Assembly (NCBI GenBank): GCA_964598765.1
Contig: CAZRCZ010000012.1
Coordinates: forward strand, 1 to 64,000
Length of the DNA stretch: 64,000 nt
DNA from: CAZRCZ01 sp964598765
GTDB lineage: Bacteria > Sumerlaeota > Sumerlaeia > MVZB01 > JAJFLK01
Direction: 5' to 3'
The notes under the pieces were generated by a model that worked only from the letters and a program-made list of their open reading frames with translations, was not told where the DNA came from and made no database searches. Positions 7,874 to 17,010 of the stretch are shown one piece after another. Position numbers and translations under genes: made by a program. Numbering within the stretch: position 1 is the first letter of the stretch; each line of letters starts with the position of its first letter.

Positions 7874-10648
7874 ATGAGCGAATCCGGCAAAACAAAACAT
7901 TCTACCTCCGCGGAGATCGAGGAACTGCGGGCGCAGGTGGCCAAGCTGGAACATAAGGAGAAGGAGCACCGGCGCGTCGAATCCTCTCTCCATGAGAGCA
8001 TTAACAAGCTTGAAAAAACCAAGAAGCAATACGAGGCGGTGCTTCGAAGCACCCCGCATGGTCTTTGCCTGCTGAACGGCCGCTGGCAGATCGTTTGGGC
8101 CAATCGCTCGCTGGCCAATATCCTCAACCCCGGCATCATTCCCAAGAAGGACGTGATCGGCGAGGCATTTGAAACGTTGTTTCCCTCCAAGGCCCAGTGC
8201 GGGGAGTTCGTTCGCTCCGCGCTGGCCGCCATGCGGTCGCAGGGAGTCTTCCGCAACGAGGTGGAGTTGGTCAAAACCGACGGCTCGCCGTTCTGGTGCG
8301 AAGTGTCCGTCGTTCGCCACGATCCGGCGGCGACGGCGTCTGGAGTCGCCGCCACGATCACCGATCTGACCGAGCGACGCCGCGCCGAAGCCGCCCTGCG
8401 CGACCGCGAAAAGCGATTCCGCTCCATGGTTCAGAATTCCATGGACATGCTGATGGTCTTCGCGCCCGACGGCAAGTTGGCCTACGCCAATCCCGTCATC
8501 GAGCGCGATTTGGGATACAAACCGGGGGACCTCATGGGTCGGGATGGACTCGAACTCCTTCACCCCGAAGACGCGCCGCAAGCGCGGCGATTTTTGAAGG
8601 ACTTGCGAAGCGAACCGGGCAAAAGCGCGACGATGGAATTTCGCATCCGACACCGCGACGGCTCGTGGCGCGTGGTCGAGGGAGTTTGCACCAATCTTAT
8701 CGAGGATCCAAGCGTGAGCGGCGTCGTCGCCAACGTCCGCGACGTCACCGAACGCAAAAAGGCCGAGCGCGCTCTCAAGGATTCCGAAGCCCAATACGAA
8801 TCGCTGGTCGAAAGCCTGACTCAAAACGTCTTCCGCAAGGGCCTCGATGGAAAATTCACGTTCGTGAACTCCAATTTTTGCAGGACGGTCGGACGAACGC
8901 GGGAACAGCTGATCGGCAAGACGGACTTCGATTTCTTTCCCGACGAATTGGCCGAGAAGTATCGTCAGGACGACCTGCGCGTCACGCAATCGGGCCAAAA
9001 CATGGAGGTCGTCGAGGAGCACGTCACGCCGGAGGGATACAAGCTTTACGTCCAAGTGGTCAAAACCGCGGTTCGCGACGCCTCGGGTCAGGTCGTGGGA
9101 ATCCAAGGAATTTTCTGGGACATAACCGAGCGCATCCAGAGCGAAGCGGCGATCCGCGAGGCCGAGGAGCGCTATCGTTCCTTCATTGAGAATCTTCCGG
9201 TCGGCGTTTACCGCACCACAACCGGTCTCGACGGCCATTTCCTCAATGCCAATCCTGCCATGGCGCGCATGTTCGGCTACGATTCAGTCGCGGAATTCAT
9301 GAATTGCAAGGTTTCGGACCTCTACGCCGATGCGGAGGAGCAGAAGAATTTCGCCAAGGACTTGGTCGCCAAGGGGCACATTTTCAACTCGGAGCTTCGC
9401 CTGAGGAAGAAGGATGGAACGGTCATTTGGGGAACGAACTCCACCAACATCAAACGGGACGCGCAGGGAAGAATCGAATTTTTCGACGGGGTGATTCAAG
9501 ACATCACCGAGCGCAGACTCGCGCAGGACGCTTTGGTTCAGTCGCAGGAAAAATACCGCAACCTCCTCGAAAACATCACCGACGGGCTTTACGAGGTGGA
9601 CCTCGCCGGAAATTTGGTCTATGCCAATCCCGCCCTGATCCGCGCCCTCGGATACACCCGCGAGGAATTCGTCGGAAAAAATAATCGGGATTACATGGGA
9701 GCGGAAACTTCGCGTCAAGTCTTTGATGCTTTCAACGACGTCTTTCGCACCGGCGAGCCGCACCACGGTTTCATTTACGAATTGATCGGCAAGCACAGCG
9801 ACCGCCGGACCGTCGAGGGCTCGATCTCTCTGGTGCGCAACCGCGACGGCGAACCAATCGGATTCCAAGGCGTGATCCGCGACATCACGGAGAGGAAAAA
9901 GGCCGAAGAGGCTCTCGCGGAAAAAACTCGCCTCTTGGAACGCGTCAATCAGGACTTAATCCGCAAGAACACCGAACTGGACGAATTCACCTATATCGCC
10001 AGCCACGATCTTCAGGAGCCGCTCCGGAAACTTTGCGCGTTCACCGATATTCTCAAGAAAGACTTGGGAGACGCCCTTCCCGACCGCGCCAAGCGCGACA
10101 TGGGCTTTATCACCGACGCCTCCAACCGGATGCAAACGCTCGTTCAAGATCTTCTGCAACTCTCCCGCGCCGGCAAATCGGCCATGCGGCGCGAGCGGGT
10201 CCCCCTGCGCGAATGCGCCAAAAACGCCATGGACGCGCTCGCCATCCGGATCAAGGAGACCGGCGCGGAAATCAAGATGGATGAATTGCCCGAAATCTGG
10301 GGCGACCGAACCATGCTCACCCAGCTTTACCAAAACCTCATCGGCAACGCCCTCAAGTTCATCGGCGACAAGAAGCCGGAGCTTCATCTCACCTGCGAAA
10401 AAAAAGGAGAGGACTGGCTTTTGGGGGTCAAGGACAACGGCATCGGGATCAAGGAGGAATACCGCGAGCAAATTTTCGCTCCGTTCAAGCGCCTCCATGG
10501 CCGGGACAAATACGAAGGCTCCGGCATTGGTCTGGCCATCTGCCGGAAGTGCGTCGAGCGTCACGGCGGAACGATTTGGGTTGAATCCGAGCCGGGAAAC
10601 GGGGCACACTTCAAGTTTACCATCGGCGAAAGGCTCAAGGAGCGATAA
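7874..10648 (+). CDS. Multi-PAS sensor histidine kinase
   Basis: A soluble kinase without membrane segments. A short coiled coil (about 10-50) is followed by five PAS/PAC modules, each ending in a D-I/V-T-E-R(K) linker (GVAATITDLTERR, VVANVRDVTERKKAE, GIFWDITERI, GVIQDITERR, GVIRDITERKKAE). Then comes a HisKA dimerisation helix with FTYIASHDLQEPLRKL (phospho-acceptor His about 711) and a HATPase domain with QNLIGNALKF, DNGIGIKEEY and GSGIGLAI. The DLQEPLRK form is typical of phytochrome-type kinases, although no GAF/PHY chromophore domain is present. The stop overlaps the next response-regulator start (TAATG). An in-frame GTG at 7835 would add 13 residues; neither start has a strong ribosome site. 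The sensed ligand is unknown. Confidence 0.85.
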   Translation: MSESGKTKHSTSAEIEELRAQVAKLEHKEKEHRRVESSLHESINKLEKTKKQYEAVLRSTPHGLCLLNGRWQIVWANRSLANILNPGIIPKKDVIGEAFETLFPSKAQCGEFVRSALAAMRSQGVFRNEVELVKTDGSPFWCEVSVVRHDPAATASGVAATITDLTERRRAEAALRDREKRFRSMVQNSMDMLMVFAPDGKLAYANPVIERDLGYKPGDLMGRDGLELLHPEDAPQARRFLKDLRSEPGKSATMEFRIRHRDGSWRVVEGVCTNLIEDPSVSGVVANVRDVTERKKAERALKDSEAQYESLVESLTQNVFRKGLDGKFTFVNSNFCRTVGRTREQLIGKTDFDFFPDELAEKYRQDDLRVTQSGQNMEVVEEHVTPEGYKLYVQVVKTAVRDASGQVVGIQGIFWDITERIQSEAAIREAEERYRSFIENLPVGVYRTTTGLDGHFLNANPAMARMFGYDSVAEFMNCKVSDLYADAEEQKNFAKDLVAKGHIFNSELRLRKKDGTVIWGTNSTNIKRDAQGRIEFFDGVIQDITERRLAQDALVQSQEKYRNLLENITDGLYEVDLAGNLVYANPALIRALGYTREEFVGKNNRDYMGAETSRQVFDAFNDVFRTGEPHHGFIYELIGKHSDRRTVEGSISLVRNRDGEPIGFQGVIRDITERKKAEEALAEKTRLLERVNQDLIRKNTELDEFTYIASHDLQEPLRKLCAFTDILKKDLGDALPDRAKRDMGFITDASNRMQTLVQDLLQLSRAGKSAMRRERVPLRECAKNAMDALAIRIKETGAEIKMDELPEIWGDRTMLTQLYQNLIGNALKFIGDKKPELHLTCEKKGEDWLLGVKDNGIGIKEEYREQIFAPFKRLHGRDKYEGSGIGLAICRKCVERHGGTIWVESEPGNGAHFKFTIGERLKER

Positions 10649-11100
10649 TGGCCAAGATCAACGAAAAAGCCGCCGTCATCCTCTTGGTCGAGGACGATCC
10701 CGGCGATCAGGAATTGACCCGCAGGGCATTGGAGGAGGGAAAAGTCCGCAACGAACTCTTCATCGTTCAAGACGGAGAGGAGGCTCTGGACTACCTCTAC
10801 CACCGCGGAAAGTATCAGGACGCGAATCTTTCTCCCCGACCCGATTTGATTCTTCTTGACCTCAACATGCCCAAGTTGAACGGCAAGCAAGTTTTGGAGC
10901 GCATCCGCATGGACCCGGAGTTGCGCCGTCTCGCCGTCGTGATTCTCACAACCTCGCGTCAGGAAGAGGACATCATCCGCACTTACGATCTGGGGGTGAA
11001 CTCCTACATCACCAAACCGGTGGATTTCGAGCAACTGACCCGGCTCGTCCACGCGTTGGAGGCTTATTGGTTTCAAGTCGTCGTCCTGCCTCCCGGCTGA
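10648..11100 (+). CDS. Rcp1-like single-domain response regulator
   Basis: This is a 150-residue receiver domain with no output domain. It has the acidic pocket LLVEDDPGD, the phospho-acceptor in LILLDLNMPKLNGKQVL, the switch residues in VVILTTSRQEED, and the lysine in YITKPVDFEQL. The insert DYLYHRGKYQD is characteristic of Rcp1-type regulators that partner phytochrome-like kinases. Its start overlaps the kinase stop by one base (TAATG), implying translational coupling and a cognate pair. It probably relays phosphate or acts by protein contact, since it has no DNA-binding or enzymatic part. Confidence 0.88.
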   Translation: MAKINEKAAVILLVEDDPGDQELTRRALEEGKVRNELFIVQDGEEALDYLYHRGKYQDANLSPRPDLILLDLNMPKLNGKQVLERIRMDPELRRLAVVILTTSRQEEDIIRTYDLGVNSYITKPVDFEQLTRLVHALEAYWFQVVVLPPG

Positions 11101-11109
11101 GGTCAATTC

Positions 11110-12042
11110 ATGCAAGAGAAAAAACTCACTATCCTTGTCATAGACGACGATCCGGGGGACGCGGAACTTTTGTATCGCCTACTCGAGGATCATCCCGACA
11201 AGAGCATTGAGTATTTGCCGTTCACCGATTCGGCGTCGGCCCTCGCGCGCTTGCGCGAGGGAAACGTGGACGTGATTTTCGTGGATTATCTGCTCGGTCC
11301 GGAAACCGGACTGGACGTGCTGGGCAAAATCAAACAAGCCGGGGTCACGACGCCGATCATCATGCTGACGGGCCAAGGTGACGAGGAGGTCGCCGTCGAG
11401 GCGATGAAGAGCGGGGCCGCCGATTACCTCATCAAGGGACGTCTCTCTCGCGACGGTCTGCATCGCACGCTCTTGAATGTTCTGGAAAAGGCCGCGCTTC
11501 ATCAGAAGATCGAAGAGCAGAGGCGCGAACTGGAGCGGCTCGCCAGAACCGACGGCTTGACCGGTTTGTATAATCGGCGATTTTTCATGGAGCAACTGGG
11601 TAAAGCCGTGCGTCAAGCCCAAGCCGAAGGAACGCCGATGAGTCTCCTGATGATTGATTTGGATCACTTCAAGTCGGTCAACGATAGCCACGGACATTTG
11701 GCGGGAGACCGCGTTTTGATTGACGCGGCTTCAATCATCCGCGCGTTCTCCCGCGATCATGACGTCGCCGGGCGTTTCGGCGGAGAGGAATTTTGTCTTG
11801 CCCTCTCGCAATGCGATCTGAATCAAGCACGGGGCGTCGCCGAAAAACTCAGGGGGCGGATTGAAGAGGGCGTTCACAAGGGAGGGGAAGACGAGGAATT
11901 CCACGTCACCACGAGCGTCGGCGTCGCCCAATTGAAGGGGGCCAGCAAGGCCGACACCAAGGCCGTCACCTCCTTTCTTCACGACGCCGACGAAGCGCTC
12001 TACCGCGCCAAGGAGGGCGGACGCAATCGCGTTTGCGTTTGA
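11110..12042 (+). CDS. REC-GGDEF diguanylate cyclase response regulator
   Basis: An N-terminal receiver (LVIDDDPGDAELLYR, acceptor Asp in VIFVDYLLGPETGLDVL, YLIKGRL lysine region) is followed by a helix and a GGDEF domain with TDGLTGLYNRRFF and the active-site loop GRFGGEEF. An RxxD sequence (RDHD) sits five residues before GGEEF, matching an intact inhibitory I-site. The protein should make cyclic di-GMP when phosphorylated and be inhibited by its product. It starts 10 bases after the single-domain regulator, completing a kinase, receiver and cyclase operon. Given pilus genes on both sides, control of surface behaviour is plausible but inferred. Confidence 0.9.
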   Translation: MQEKKLTILVIDDDPGDAELLYRLLEDHPDKSIEYLPFTDSASALARLREGNVDVIFVDYLLGPETGLDVLGKIKQAGVTTPIIMLTGQGDEEVAVEAMKSGAADYLIKGRLSRDGLHRTLLNVLEKAALHQKIEEQRRELERLARTDGLTGLYNRRFFMEQLGKAVRQAQAEGTPMSLLMIDLDHFKSVNDSHGHLAGDRVLIDAASIIRAFSRDHDVAGRFGGEEFCLALSQCDLNQARGVAEKLRGRIEEGVHKGGEDEEFHVTTSVGVAQLKGASKADTKAVTSFLHDADEALYRAKEGGRNRVCV

Positions 12043-12103
12043 ATCCGTTCTTATTTCTTGCGGGAATCGGCCTCCCGCCGATATGCTGGAAAGCTGAGTT
12101 TGC

Positions 12104-13060
12104 ATGGGGGGCGCGACCGAAACCTTGAGCGATCCGATTTTACAAATTGAGGGCTTGACCAAACGCTACGGCCAGCGCGTCGCAGTGGACAATCTCTCGC
12201 TCAACGTCAACTGCGGCGACATCTACGGGTTCCTCGGTCACAACGGCGCGGGCAAAAGCACGACGATCCGCATGATCATGGGGATGGTCTGGCCTACCTC
12301 CGGCGCGATTCGCGTCAACGGGCATCTCATTAACACGGGGCGGCACAAGCATCACTGGCCGGTCGGGGCAATCATCGAAAGCCCTATATTTTACGATCAT
12401 CTTTCGGGCCGTACGAACTTGGAAATCCTCGCCTCGCTGTCGGGTGGCGCGGAGGCCTCGCGCATTGACGAGGTGGTTAAGACGGTCGGTCTCACGGAGC
12501 GCCAAAACGACAAGGTCTCGGTTTATTCGCACGGAATGAGGCAGAGACTCGGCGTCGCGCAGGCGTTGCTTCCCAATCCCGAACTCATCATTCTGGACGA
12601 GCCGCTGGACGGACTGGACCCGCGCGGGATTCGGGACATGCGCGACGTCATGACCAACGCCGTCCGCAATCACGGCGTCACTCTTTTCATCTCCAGCCAT
12701 ATCCTTTCCGAGGTCGAAATGACCTGCAACCGCGTCGCGGTGATCCACCAAGGAAAAAAACTTTTCGAGGGAACAACGAAGGAATTGATCTCGGTTTCCA
12801 ATCGCGTTCTATTGCGGATCAGCAACGGGCGAAGTCCCGCCGATTTGCTTGGGAGACTTCCGTATGTCGAGGCGTTCAAATCCACCGACGATCCGACGCG
12901 GTGGATGCTGAATTTAGATCACGCGAAAATTCCCGATCTGAACCGCGAGTTGGTCAAGGCGGAAATTGACGTTCTGGAGTTGACGCCGCATCGCAACCGC
13001 CTTGAGGACGTCTTCCTTTCGCTGACCGAAGGGGGAAATTCGCCGGAGAATCCGGCGTAA
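12104..13060 (+). CDS. ABC-2 type exporter ATP-binding subunit
   Basis: The 318-residue ATPase has Walker A GHNGAGKSTT, Q-loop, signature YSHGMRQRLGVAQALL (LSGGQ degenerated to YSHGM, as usual in CcmA-type exporters), Walker B LIILDEPLDGLDP and the switch His in LFISSHILSEVE. A DUF4162-like C-terminal extension follows. It pairs with the permease at 13292-14296 across a 231-base gap filled by an inverted-repeat structure. Substrate cannot be told from sequence. The first residues (MGGATETLSD) precede the usual beta strand, so a slightly later start is possible. Confidence 0.88.
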   Translation: MGGATETLSDPILQIEGLTKRYGQRVAVDNLSLNVNCGDIYGFLGHNGAGKSTTIRMIMGMVWPTSGAIRVNGHLINTGRHKHHWPVGAIIESPIFYDHLSGRTNLEILASLSGGAEASRIDEVVKTVGLTERQNDKVSVYSHGMRQRLGVAQALLPNPELIILDEPLDGLDPRGIRDMRDVMTNAVRNHGVTLFISSHILSEVEMTCNRVAVIHQGKKLFEGTTKELISVSNRVLLRISNGRSPADLLGRLPYVEAFKSTDDPTRWMLNLDHAKIPDLNRELVKAEIDVLELTPHRNRLEDVFLSLTEGGNSPENPA

Positions 13061-13080
13061 GGTTTCCGTCATGTATATTC

Positions 13081-13275
13081 ATCTTCATTCTTCTCATTCT
13101 CCTTCTCCAATCCGAGCCGCGACCGTGAGGGCGCGGTCAATTCGCATCATATTCGTTACTGGTCGCTCCCTCACAGTCGCGGCTCGGTCAAATTTTTCTA
13201 TTTCGGACGACGGTTGCGGAAGATCGGCTCGGCGATGAGAAGGAGAAAGGGTATGAGAATGAGAAGGATTAGGAA
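13081..13275. repeat. Nested inverted-repeat element between ABC genes
   Basis: Inner arms: CCGAGCCGCGACCGTGAGGG (13112-13131) against CCCTCACAGTCGCGGCTCGG (13168-13187), one mismatch in 20. Outer arms: a C/T tract (about 13084-13110, TTCTCATTCTCCTTCTCC) against its approximate complement at 13234-13272 (GATGAGAAGGAGAAAGG and on). It fills most of the gap between ATPase and permease, so it would be transcribed as a long hairpin within the operon. Confidence 0.6.
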
Positions 13276-13291
13276 CTGAGGACCGACTGAA

Positions 13292-14296
13292 ATGTTTCTT
13301 GCCTTAATCAAAGCCGAATGGATCAAGACGATGCGGATGCTTTCGACGTACATCGCATTCGTCGCCGCCGCCATGTTGGTCATGCTGGTCCAATTTGGCG
13401 TTTACTTTAACGCCTATAAGGATCACTTCTATCAGTTTCTCCAGAAAAACGGCTTTGATACGTCGCTCCTCGTAAATAGTTACGTTTCGACGCGGATCGC
13501 GCTGGAAGTAGGATTCGCTCTGCTCATCGCGCCGATGGTGATTCAGATTTTCGCGCGTCAGGTGGCCGGAGAAGACCTGCGCGGAACGCTCCGCCTGATC
13601 CTCAGCCGTCCCATCAGCCGGATGGCTTTGCTCAACGCCAAATTCATCGTCTGCGCGGTCTATTGCGTCCTGCTCATGGGATTCAGCTTGGCGCTCTCCT
13701 ACGGAATGGGTTTGGCGTTTTATGGACCGCATGATTCGATCACCGTCGGCAAAGTCAGCGAAATTGACGACGATTCATTCGCCGAGGAAGCAAAAAAGAA
13801 AGTCGCGGCGGAAATGGCGAAACAAGCCAAATTGCCTCCGGAACAACGATTGGATCCGAGGCAAATGGAGCGTAAGCTTCGCATCGAATTGCGCGACGTC
13901 GCCCTGATGAACCGGGTTATCTCCAATCGGGAGGGGATGAGGCGCATGGTGATCGTCTGGGGTTTTACCTCTTGGGCGCTCCTCACCATCGGCTCGATCG
14001 CGTTCTTCTATTCCGTCATCAACAAACATTCCATTGCGGCGATGGCGCTCACTATCGGCACTTTTTTTCTGGTTCGTATTCTTCAGGAGATGGCCAACGC
14101 CGAAAATATCATCCCTCTCTTCAAGGCGCTGAAACCTTACCTCTTCACAACCGCGATGGATTTTTGGCGCGAGTGCATGAGCCAGACGATTCATTGGGAT
14201 GTCGTTTGGCATCAGGCCAGTTTGCTCGGAAGCTACACGCTCGGATTTTTCGTCGTTTCGCAGTTGATCTTCTGGCGCAAAGACATCACGAGTTAG
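13292..14296 (+). CDS. ABC-2 type exporter permease subunit
   Basis: This 334-residue membrane protein has an N-terminal helix (YIAFVAAAMLVMLVQFGVYF), then a hydrophilic segment and helices near 70-90, 115-145, 230-260 and 300-320. A large charged loop of about 65 residues (about 155-215) lies between the third and fourth helices. It includes VAGEDLRGTLRLILSRPISR, the loop typical of ABC2_membrane permeases. It follows the ATPase and should form the membrane half of the same exporter. The next gene starts after a repeat tract and is functionally unrelated. Confidence 0.82.
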   Translation: MFLALIKAEWIKTMRMLSTYIAFVAAAMLVMLVQFGVYFNAYKDHFYQFLQKNGFDTSLLVNSYVSTRIALEVGFALLIAPMVIQIFARQVAGEDLRGTLRLILSRPISRMALLNAKFIVCAVYCVLLMGFSLALSYGMGLAFYGPHDSITVGKVSEIDDDSFAEEAKKKVAAEMAKQAKLPPEQRLDPRQMERKLRIELRDVALMNRVISNREGMRRMVIVWGFTSWALLTIGSIAFFYSVINKHSIAAMALTIGTFFLVRILQEMANAENIIPLFKALKPYLFTTAMDFWRECMSQTIHWDVVWHQASLLGSYTLGFFVVSQLIFWRKDITS

Positions 14297-14310
14297 AATT
14301 CTCCGGTCTT

Positions 14311-14339
14311 TCCTGGTGCCTTCGTGTCTTGGTGGTGAA
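14311..14339. repeat. Dispersed repeat tract, CTTCGTGTCTTGGTGGTG type
   Basis: The segment TGCCTTCGTGTCTTGGTGGTG matches the tract at 17650-17680 and abuts the aminotransferase ATG. Its final GGTGGTG may serve as that gene's ribosome-binding site. Confidence 0.6.
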
Positions 14340-15575
14340 ATGAGCGCCCCTGAAAAACTAGCTCTGCAAGGCGGACCCCAAGCCAAGCGGCACCCTTTCG
14401 GCCAGCGCAAACGCCACGGCGATTTGGAAAAACGCCTTCTCGCCGAAGTCATTGACTCCGACGTTCTCTTTTATTTTCTCGGTTCCAAGGTTTTTGAATT
14501 CCAGCGGCGATTTGCCGAAATGTACGGAATGAAACATTGCATCGCCTGCTCCAGCGGGACGGCGGCGATGCACATTGCCGTCGGCGCGTTGCAGATTCCC
14601 GCCGGGAGCGAGGTCATCGTTCCGGCAATCACCGACATGGGATCGCTCACCGGATTGCTCTATCAGGGATTGGTCCCAGTTTTCGCCGACGTGGACCCCG
14701 AGACGCTCAACATGGATTCTGCTTCGGCGGGCGCGCGGATCACGGATCGGACCCGCGCCATCGTCGTCGTTCATCATTCGGGGTTGGCCGCCGACGTGGA
14801 CGCCTTTCTCGCCTTGGGGCGCGAGTTCAACGTCCCGATCATCGAGGATTGCGCTCAGGCGTTTCTCGGCGAATCCAAAGGACGGCTCGCCGGAACAATC
14901 GGCGCGATCAACGCCTTCTCGCTCAATCACTTCAAACACATCACTTGCGGGTCGGGGGGCATGATCCTGACCAATGATGAACGGCTCCGCTACGTCGCGT
15001 CGCTTTTTCTGGACAAGTGCTATCAGCGTGAGGAAAAAATCCGCAACCCGTTTTTTCTCGCGCCGAATTACCAAGTGACCGAACTCCAAGGGGCGGTCGC
15101 GCTGGCGCAGTTGGAGCGGGTGCGTGACGTGGTTCAAACGCGCCGTCGCCTCGGCATGAAATTGAACGCCCTCCTCGATCCGATCCCGGGCTTGAAGCCG
15201 CAAAGCATCCCGCAAGGTTGCCTCCACAGCTTCTTCATGTTTCTCTTCAAACTTGATCTCAAGGCCATGCGATGTTCGGCGCGCGAATTTTCGCAGGCGC
15301 TCTCAGCCGAGGGAATCCCCAACGAAGCCCACGCGATCACGGGCGGACGTCCGGTTTATCTTTACGACGTGTTCCAAAAACGCTCCGCCTTCCCCGAAAC
15401 CGATTTTCCGTTCGGTTCGCGGACTTATGCCAAGGGGGATTGTCCCGTCGCTGAAGCGGCGTTCGACCGCTGGATTTCGATGAGTCTTCACGAAGGCTGG
15501 ACCGATCAGGACGTTGAGGAAGTCGCGTCCGGCGTCGCCAAAGTCGCCGGGCATTTTGCCGATCCGCGCGCGTGA
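14340..15575 (+). CDS. DegT/DnrJ/EryC1/StrS family PLP-dependent aminotransferase
   Basis: A 411-residue sugar aminotransferase-type enzyme. The start is the ATG at 14340 (MSAPEKLALQGG), since codons upstream derive from a dispersed repeat. Family landmarks are CIACSSGTAAMHIAVGAL (PLP phosphate loop), PAITDMGSLTGLL, VVVHHSGLAADVD, IIEDCAQAFLGE (Asp to the PLP ring) and FSLNHFKHITCGSGGMILTN with the Schiff-base Lys. The C-terminal third is standard. Such enzymes make amino sugars for surface polysaccharides or antibiotics, or aminoinositols. Here it stands alone among unlinked genes, so the pathway is unknown. Confidence 0.85.
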   Translation: MSAPEKLALQGGPQAKRHPFGQRKRHGDLEKRLLAEVIDSDVLFYFLGSKVFEFQRRFAEMYGMKHCIACSSGTAAMHIAVGALQIPAGSEVIVPAITDMGSLTGLLYQGLVPVFADVDPETLNMDSASAGARITDRTRAIVVVHHSGLAADVDAFLALGREFNVPIIEDCAQAFLGESKGRLAGTIGAINAFSLNHFKHITCGSGGMILTNDERLRYVASLFLDKCYQREEKIRNPFFLAPNYQVTELQGAVALAQLERVRDVVQTRRRLGMKLNALLDPIPGLKPQSIPQGCLHSFFMFLFKLDLKAMRCSAREFSQALSAEGIPNEAHAITGGRPVYLYDVFQKRSAFPETDFPFGSRTYAKGDCPVAEAAFDRWISMSLHEGWTDQDVEEVASGVAKVAGHFADPRA

Positions 15576-15880
15576 GCAAGCGCTCATTCACCACAGAGAC
15601 GCAGAGAGGAATTCTTGGGAATGACAGCCATCGGGAAATGACGCCGAACAATAGGAGAAAAACACGGAGAAGCGCGAGATTGTCTCAAACAAGAGTTGAT
15701 CGTGAATGAGAATTCTTCACTCTTGCTCAAATTCCTCCCGCGCGCCGACTACCTCTCTGTGTCTCTGTGGTGAATTCAATTTTTACCCACACTTGATCTT
15801 GCAAAGTTCCCTCATCGGGGCGATATTCGGATTGTGAAGACCTTGCCGCGAAGCGGCGAATAGGAGGCTGTTCTTCCCGC
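15576..15880. repeat. Intergenic region with inverted CCACAGAGACRCAGAGAGG arms
   Basis: TTCACCACAGAGACGCAGAGAGG (15587-15609, beside GAATTC) is the inverted copy, with one mismatch, of 15752-15774, which also abuts GAATTC. About 140 bases lie between. A small GCCGC-GAA-GCGGC hairpin sits at 15845-15857. No gene is seen in this 305-base gap. The paired ends give it the look of a small non-autonomous element. Confidence 0.55.
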
Positions 15881-16750
15881 ATGAAAAATTTGACCCTGTT
15901 GAACCGTTCCATCTCATGGGCCGCCGTTCTTGTTGCTCTCAATTGCTGGACCCTTTCTTCCGCCGGCGAAAAGCCCTCCGCCGACAAACCCGCCAGAACC
16001 GAAACCCAACCGCACGGCGTCAAATACAGTTGCGGTCCCAAATCGTCGGGCGCGATTGCGTTGACGTTTGACGACGGGCCTCATCCCAAGCTCACGCCGC
16101 GCCTGCTCGAAATTTTGAAGAAGGAAAACGTCCGCGCGACATTCTTCATGCTCGGCGAGCAGGTCGAAAAATTTCCCGACGTCGCCAAGATGGTCGCCGA
16201 CGCCGGATTCGAGATCGGCAATCATTCCTACAGCCACGCCGACATGACCAAACTGAGCATCGAGGAAATCCGCAACGAGGTCCGCAAAACGCAGGACGCC
16301 ATCGAGAAGGCGATCGGCAAGAAGCCCGAACTTTTCCGTCCTCCCTATGGCAACGTGAACGCCAAGGTCTATGACGTGCTGAAGGACGAGGGCTTGGAGG
16401 TTGTGACGTGGTCCATTGACCCGCGCGATTGGGACGCGAAGAAAAGCTCCTCGCAGGTGATCGGCCTCGTGCTCAAGGAAGGAGAACCCGGAGGGATCGT
16501 CTGCATTCACGACATTCACGCGCGGACGGTGGACGCCGTGCCGGAGATCATCGGCGGATTGAAGGCCAAGGGACTTCAATTCACGACGGCGGGGGATTTG
16601 GTCGCCAAGGAAAAAGAAGCCCGCGCGCAGAAAAAATCGGACTCCGGCGGATCAAGCTCCGGCGGCTCCATCAGCCCGCTTCCCGTCCAGCCGACGGTTC
16701 CGCTGAACAAGAGCGGATTGAAAAAAGTTGATCCTAATCAGGGTGAGTAG
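15881..16750 (+). CDS. Secreted polysaccharide deacetylase (NodB domain)
   Basis: MKNLTLLNRSISWAAVLVAL begins a signal peptide probably cleaved near residue 28. The NodB homology domain has motif 1 LTFDDGPHPKLTPRLLEIL (catalytic base and metal Asp), motif 2 NHSYSHADM (two metal His), motif 3 FRPPYGNVNAKV, motif 4 WSIDPRDWD and motif 5 GGIVCIHDIHARTVDAVPEI. All metal ligands look intact. The tail is low complexity (Ser/Gly, then Pro). It should remove N-acetyl (or O-acetyl) groups from cell-wall or exopolysaccharide in the periplasm. It has no operon partner; a repeat-derived hairpin follows. Confidence 0.9.
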   Translation: MKNLTLLNRSISWAAVLVALNCWTLSSAGEKPSADKPARTETQPHGVKYSCGPKSSGAIALTFDDGPHPKLTPRLLEILKKENVRATFFMLGEQVEKFPDVAKMVADAGFEIGNHSYSHADMTKLSIEEIRNEVRKTQDAIEKAIGKKPELFRPPYGNVNAKVYDVLKDEGLEVVTWSIDPRDWDAKKSSSQVIGLVLKEGEPGGIVCIHDIHARTVDAVPEIIGGLKAKGLQFTTAGDLVAKEKEARAQKKSDSGGSSSGGSISPLPVQPTVPLNKSGLKKVDPNQGE

Positions 16751-16783
16751 AGCATTAAATTGCTGACGTCAAATTAACCGCCA

Positions 16784-16837
16784 AACCGCCAAGAACGCCA
16801 AGCTCATTCCCTAAACTTCTTGGCCTTCTTGGCGGCT
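16784..16837. repeat. CCGCCAAGAACGCCAAG inverted repeat
   Basis: AACCGCCAAGAACGCCAAG (16784-16802) faces its inverted near-copy CTTGGCCTTCTTGGCGGCT (16819-16837), 17 of 19 pairing, with a 16-base loop. It lies about 35 bases after the deacetylase stop and could act as a transcript-end hairpin. The same family recurs at 38886-38930. Confidence 0.55.
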
Positions 16838-17010
16838 TTCTGGATACCTGTCGCGCGCCGGCATCGAACAAACGAGGGCATTGACTCGGAGACGCGGAAG
16901 GCGTTGAAATTATTCAGGTGGTCGGAGACAGGCGGACCAATGAAGACCAGCCGGACACATTCCAAAATAAGATTCTCTGATTAATCGTGGTGTCGTTTCG
17001 AGACAATTTC

